From Zeus faber (Eukaryota; Chordata; Actinopteri; Zeiformes; Zeidae), in the NCBI GenBank assembly GCA_960531495.1, contig OY482846.1:8465441-8529440 (forward strand): DNA of 64,000 nt, in the 5' to 3' direction. A program made the translations under genes and the position numbers. Shown in pieces: positions 13,901 through 64,000 of this stretch. Every line of letters begins with the position of its first letter. The first letter of the stretch is position 1. The notes beneath the pieces were generated by a model, which saw only the letters and a list, made by a program, of their open reading frames with translations, was not told the DNA's origin and searched no databases.

Positions 13901-14789
13901 GTGCAGTTCCTCATGGTTACTCATTGATGGCCCCCTAATGATGCCCCCAGAGGGAATTTAATCTTTTACTTCCCGTCTTCCTCGGTCAGATCAGAGCTCT
14001 GGAGCTCTGAGCATAAGTAAGCCTGGAAGTGGGGGAGATCCAGACTCTGACACCCAGCAAACAGTTTATTTTGTTGGACATTTTTTGGGGAGCAATTTGT
14101 TTTCTATAGTAGTTCTAGTTTGTAGCATTCTGGATGTTTTTACGATATTATTATTTTAAAGTAGAAAATGGACAACAAATAGACTAGTGTTTCCAAATGG
14201 TATTATTGTTTGCGCCGCTGTTGCAAGGACAGCGGCTTTACTTCGCTTTACATTTTCCTCCGAGTGCTCCGTGAAGAGATGATTAGACTCCATTCGTAAT
14301 TCCATTAGGTTCGATTCTTTACTGTCATTTCTCAGCATACATTGAGAAGGAAATTTGTCCTCTGCATTTGACCACCTTCTTTGCCTCCTCCGTCGAAAGG
14401 GTTCTTTTTCTCTTGCCGGGTAGGGTTTCCACTCTCACTTCGGTCGTTCCACCGTCCACCATTACCACTACTGGGGAAGCTACCAATAGCTACCACGGAA
14501 AACAAAAGCGATATCCTCTTCCTCTTTTGGTTGCGCAATGGCTTCCTTTGTGCCGTAAATCCAGCCTTCATTCTCTCGGGATAGTGTACACGGTGGCAGA
14601 CAGAATTGCATAGTGAAAGGCGAGGCTTATAGGCAACCAATCTAAACGCTGATGGTATCATAATTCTACATCCATTACACTGTGCAATCAGCATTAACTT
14701 CATAATGATAAGTTAAAGCAAAAAAGTTGCCTATTTCCACTTTTAACTAATTATAAAGACGCAAGATGTATCGCAGGCATAACTTAGCT

Positions 14790-15500
14790 TTTCGTGATGC
14801 TGGAAGGTGTACCCCCTGAGTTTCACAGGAGCTAGGCTAGTTGATCCCCTTTTGCACAATCTGTTCAAGGTGGGAATATTGCGCCTTTATTCCACCTCGC
14901 AGTTCTGTGTAAAAGGTACAAAGATGGAACGGGGGTGCATTGTTGATCCACTTCTGAGATGGCAGCGGATGCAATCATAGAGGCGAAACGGGGCCGAAAC
15001 GCCGTCTGTGTAAAAGGCCCAGCCGGGATGCCGGCCTGGAGTATTATGTTTTGACGACTGACTGTCAGTTGCTGGCAGAAAAAAAACTCAGCAAGTCAGC
15101 ACCGTCCTCACCCACGGCTACAGGGTTTATCAAATTAAATGATTTTATGTAATTTTATGGTTTTAAATAATATGTTTATTACATCAGTGTGATTCTCCTC
15201 AAAAGTATGTTATACATCACACTAGAGGCAGTCCCTGTCACACCCCCATGAACACGGCATTGTGCCGGAAAGCCGGCATACTGTATATCTAAAATCACAC
15301 ACAAGGGCGGCATTATGCCGTCTTTGTTTGACATGGCTTTGCTCTTTTACAATGAACCAGAGACGGACCTTCTCCCGGCAACATTGCGGTATCTCTGTAT
15401 AAAAGTGGCGTCTGTTGGCATGAAATTATGGCAGGTGTACTCCACTAGTTTCGCAGCAGCTAGGCCAGCTGAGCCCCTCTGCGGTCTGGCATTGAGCTAA
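14790..15500. repeat. Two diverged copies of one repeat side by side
   Basis: The segment ending near 14870 (gtgtacc...agctaggct-agttgatcccc) recurs near 15435-15482 (gtgtact...agctaggccagctgagcccc), both with GCCGG-rich and 'gtgtaaaagg' stretches nearby. Probably a decayed DNA element. No frame of interest. Confidence 0.45.
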
Positions 15501-15895
15501 AAGAGTTGCATGCCCTTAACTTAATTGAACCGTCCACCATTGAATAAAAAAATGAGCAAAAGAAAGAACCCAGTGTCATTTAAACAATACATTTAATAAA
15601 TAGAGACAGCCCGGCAGCCTGGTTCAGTCTGCGGCAGCGACAGTCACATCGGCTATACGTTATCTTCAGGTAGCTTTTATTAATCTGCTCCGTGATCTTT
15701 GTGTGCGACATCAAAAGCAGACCTCCACCCCTACCCCCTGCTCCACCTCCACCCAGCCGTTTCAGCAGCGCTCTGTCACACACAGGTGCTCCGTCTCCTC
15801 CATGTCCTCTCCTCTATATCTTCCTCTGTCCCTGTTTGCCTTCATCGCTCTACCTCCTGCTCCCACGAACACTCTCGCTCTCTCTCTTAGTCATC

Positions 15896-15898
<3 letters not shown>

Positions 15899-15932
<34 letters not shown>
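15899..15932. repeat. (CT)n microsatellite
   Basis: Pure TC/CT run of about 34 bases within a wider pyrimidine-rich stretch (15740-15990). Confidence 0.95.
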
Positions 15933-15934
<2 letters not shown>

Positions 15935-16355
15935 GTCTCATTGTGTCTCCCTCTCATTTCTCCTTTCAGTTTAATTTCTACTTCCTTTTGATACGTTCTA
16001 GATGGTCTGTCTTCTTTGAGAACGCCGCCACTTTAATCTTTTCCCCTCCCTTTGCTGTCGTTGCCCCCCCCACCATCACCACCAGCACCACCCTCATCCT
16101 CTTCTCCTCAGCATGTCTTTTTCTTTTGCACTGTCTCTATCATCACTGTCATTGTCATCGTGACACGTGCCCAAAAGCTGTAAAACCGTGAAGCCGTTTG
16201 TGCTGGAGCACCTGACAAGGTCGAGCTCACACCGGATTTAAAAAATGACAACAATAAATCCCTGTAATGACTTATTGACTGACTAATCTCCCAGAGCCTA
16301 TACATAGAACGTGGCGCTCTCACATTCGCAGCTAAGCTTGACACGTTTTGGGGCC

Positions 16356-16438
16356 TGACGTCACCAAACGGGCCTATATTTAGGAAGGTGTCATCAACAA
16401 TGTCTCCGATTTCTGTCGCTGCAAGTGCTTTATCTGAG
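16356..16438 (+). promoter_or_regulatory. Candidate plcb4 promoter and non-coding exon
   Basis: A perfect CRE (TGACGTCA, 16356-16363) lies 11 bases before CTATATTTAG (16374-16383), which fits both a TATA box and an MEF2 site. A start about 30 bases downstream would give a short exon ending at CTGAG|gtgaag (16438), which could splice to 17139. An ATG at 16400 opens a 13-codon frame. If transcribed and spliced, it would end in a TGA overlapping the plcb4 ATG. This is inferred from motifs and position only. Confidence 0.4.
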
Positions 16439-17138
16439 GTGAAGACTTGCGCACGGATGTGTGGAATCCAGGTTGCAGCAGGGTTTCAAAGCCGCTGCGC
16501 CGGGTGAAAGTGGAGGTAAAGGGGGTAAGAAAAATGAAAAGGGGAGATAATCCCATTGTGTTTCTGCTTGATGGGACGCAGCATTTCTGTCTGTTCCGCC
16601 TTGTTTCTTCATTTTAACACGATCCAGTGGGTTTTGATTTTTGCTCTGTGGTGTTTCTGGTGTTCTGAGATCTTGTTCGATGCTTTTAATTTAGGTCTTT
16701 TAAAATTGACATTACAGCTGTTTGGGTGCCAAAATGATGGCCTAGCTTTCTACATCATGTCGAGGAGAGTTGTTGGTCAACTCATCCCCAGGCCTGGCCA
16801 CACCCCCTTGGATTATTTTTTCCTTTGATTATCAATGGGAGCGATATTAACATGAGATTAACTGGGCGGGGCAACAGCCATCAACAGTCAGTTGATCAGG
16901 ATCAGACCCAGGGTCTTCAAAATCAGTAATGTCATAATAATTGTTCCTGAAAAAGGCATTATTCCTATCTGACCCAAGAGTCATTATTTGGTACTAGGGG
17001 TATCTGTCCATCCCTAGTTCAGTTAATACAAAAGAGGATTCAAACCGCGGGAAGCAATGTTGTTACGTGTGTATTCGCATATTTTTTTCTTCTTTTCACT
17101 ATAGTTTAAACTTTTTTACTCTTTTTTTTCTGTCTCAG

Positions 17139-17152
17139 GTTCGTAAGCAGCC
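17139..17152 (+). other. plcb4: plcb4 5' UTR tail of first coding exon
   Basis: A strong pyrimidine tract (17109-17136) ends in CAG at 17138, so the exon starts at 17139, 14 bases before the ATG. This means transcription starts in at least one upstream non-coding exon. The ATG has G at -3, a good initiation context. A second AG at 17150, just before the ATG, is a less likely acceptor because the tract lies further away. Confidence 0.75.
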
Positions 17153-63771
<46,619 letters not shown>

Positions 63772-64000
63772 GTGCGTCATTGTTCTTATTGGTCCTCCAA
63801 AGTAAACAAGGGGAGAGAGGATGTTCTACTTTTCATCCCCAACGTACTTCGCCGTGTATTTATATATAATAGAATACACTACTGGCATTTCGCCCCAACA
63901 ATTAATCAAGTTTTATCTTATATTCAGGGTTCGTACCAGGTCGTTGAGGTGCTTGAAGTGCTTGAATTTTGTCCTTAGAAATTTAAGAACCGGAATAACT
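63772..64000 (+). other. plcb4 intron 29, start
   Basis: The intron continues past the window edge. It includes TCGTACCAGGTCGTTGAGG and tandem GTGCTTGAA near 63950, with no exon evident. Confidence 0.7.

Noticed and set aside
14332-14703. 123-codon minus-strand frame
   Set aside because: Lies in repeat-like sequence with no domain homology and no regulatory context.

Overview
This is vertebrate, almost certainly teleost fish, genomic DNA. The evidence is one long intron-exon gene, very dense TG/CA and CT microsatellites, Tc1-like transposons of types common in fish, a V-SINE-like retroposon and many short terminal-inverted-repeat elements. There is no sign of prokaryotic gene organisation.

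The only protein-coding gene I can support is plcb4 (phosphoinositide phospholipase C beta 4) on the + strand. Its first coding exon starts at 17153 and the window ends inside the gene. I placed 29 coding exons (17153-63771). They splice in a continuous frame and give 1004 residues with an optional linker exon, or 975 without it. Domains run in order: PH, EF-hands, catalytic X domain (H328, N329, E358, D360, H375, E409), an acidic X-Y linker, catalytic Y domain, C2, the Galpha-q-responsive proximal C-terminal region, and the start of the distal coiled-coil domain. The last C-terminal exons and the 3' UTR lie beyond the window. The protein hydrolyses PIP2 to IP3 and diacylglycerol downstream of Gq-coupled receptors.

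Layout: 1-17138 is non-coding upstream sequence. It holds a hAT-like element (7048-8659), a second TIR element with a perfect 8-bp target duplication (11998-12714), a CpG-rich block (10400-10666), and a candidate promoter with CRE and TATA/MEF2-like sites (16356-16438). 17139-24290 holds exons 1-2 and a microsatellite-rich first intron. 24291-39009 holds exons 3-10, including a TTAA-flanked element and two perfect hairpins. 39010-41653 (intron 10) carries two Tc1 copies in opposite orientation. 41654-48343 packs exons 11-21, the catalytic core and linker. 48344-58914 holds exons 22-25 with a second Tc1 relic, a V-SINE-like copy, a long pyrimidine minisatellite and a purine-rich one. 58915-64000 holds exons 26-29 and a triply nested transposon.

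The most interesting structure is how splice sites and dinucleotide repeats interlock. Exons 10, 16 and 17 have acceptors 3-8 bases after (TG)n runs, the exon 24 donor is itself the first GT of a (GT)n run, and the optional linker exon (18) appears to use a GC donor followed by (CA)n. The X-Y linker exons are the most repeat-flanked part of the gene, which suggests repeat-length-sensitive splicing of an autoinhibitory segment. This is inference and needs RNA data. I found no new enzyme or defence-type system here.
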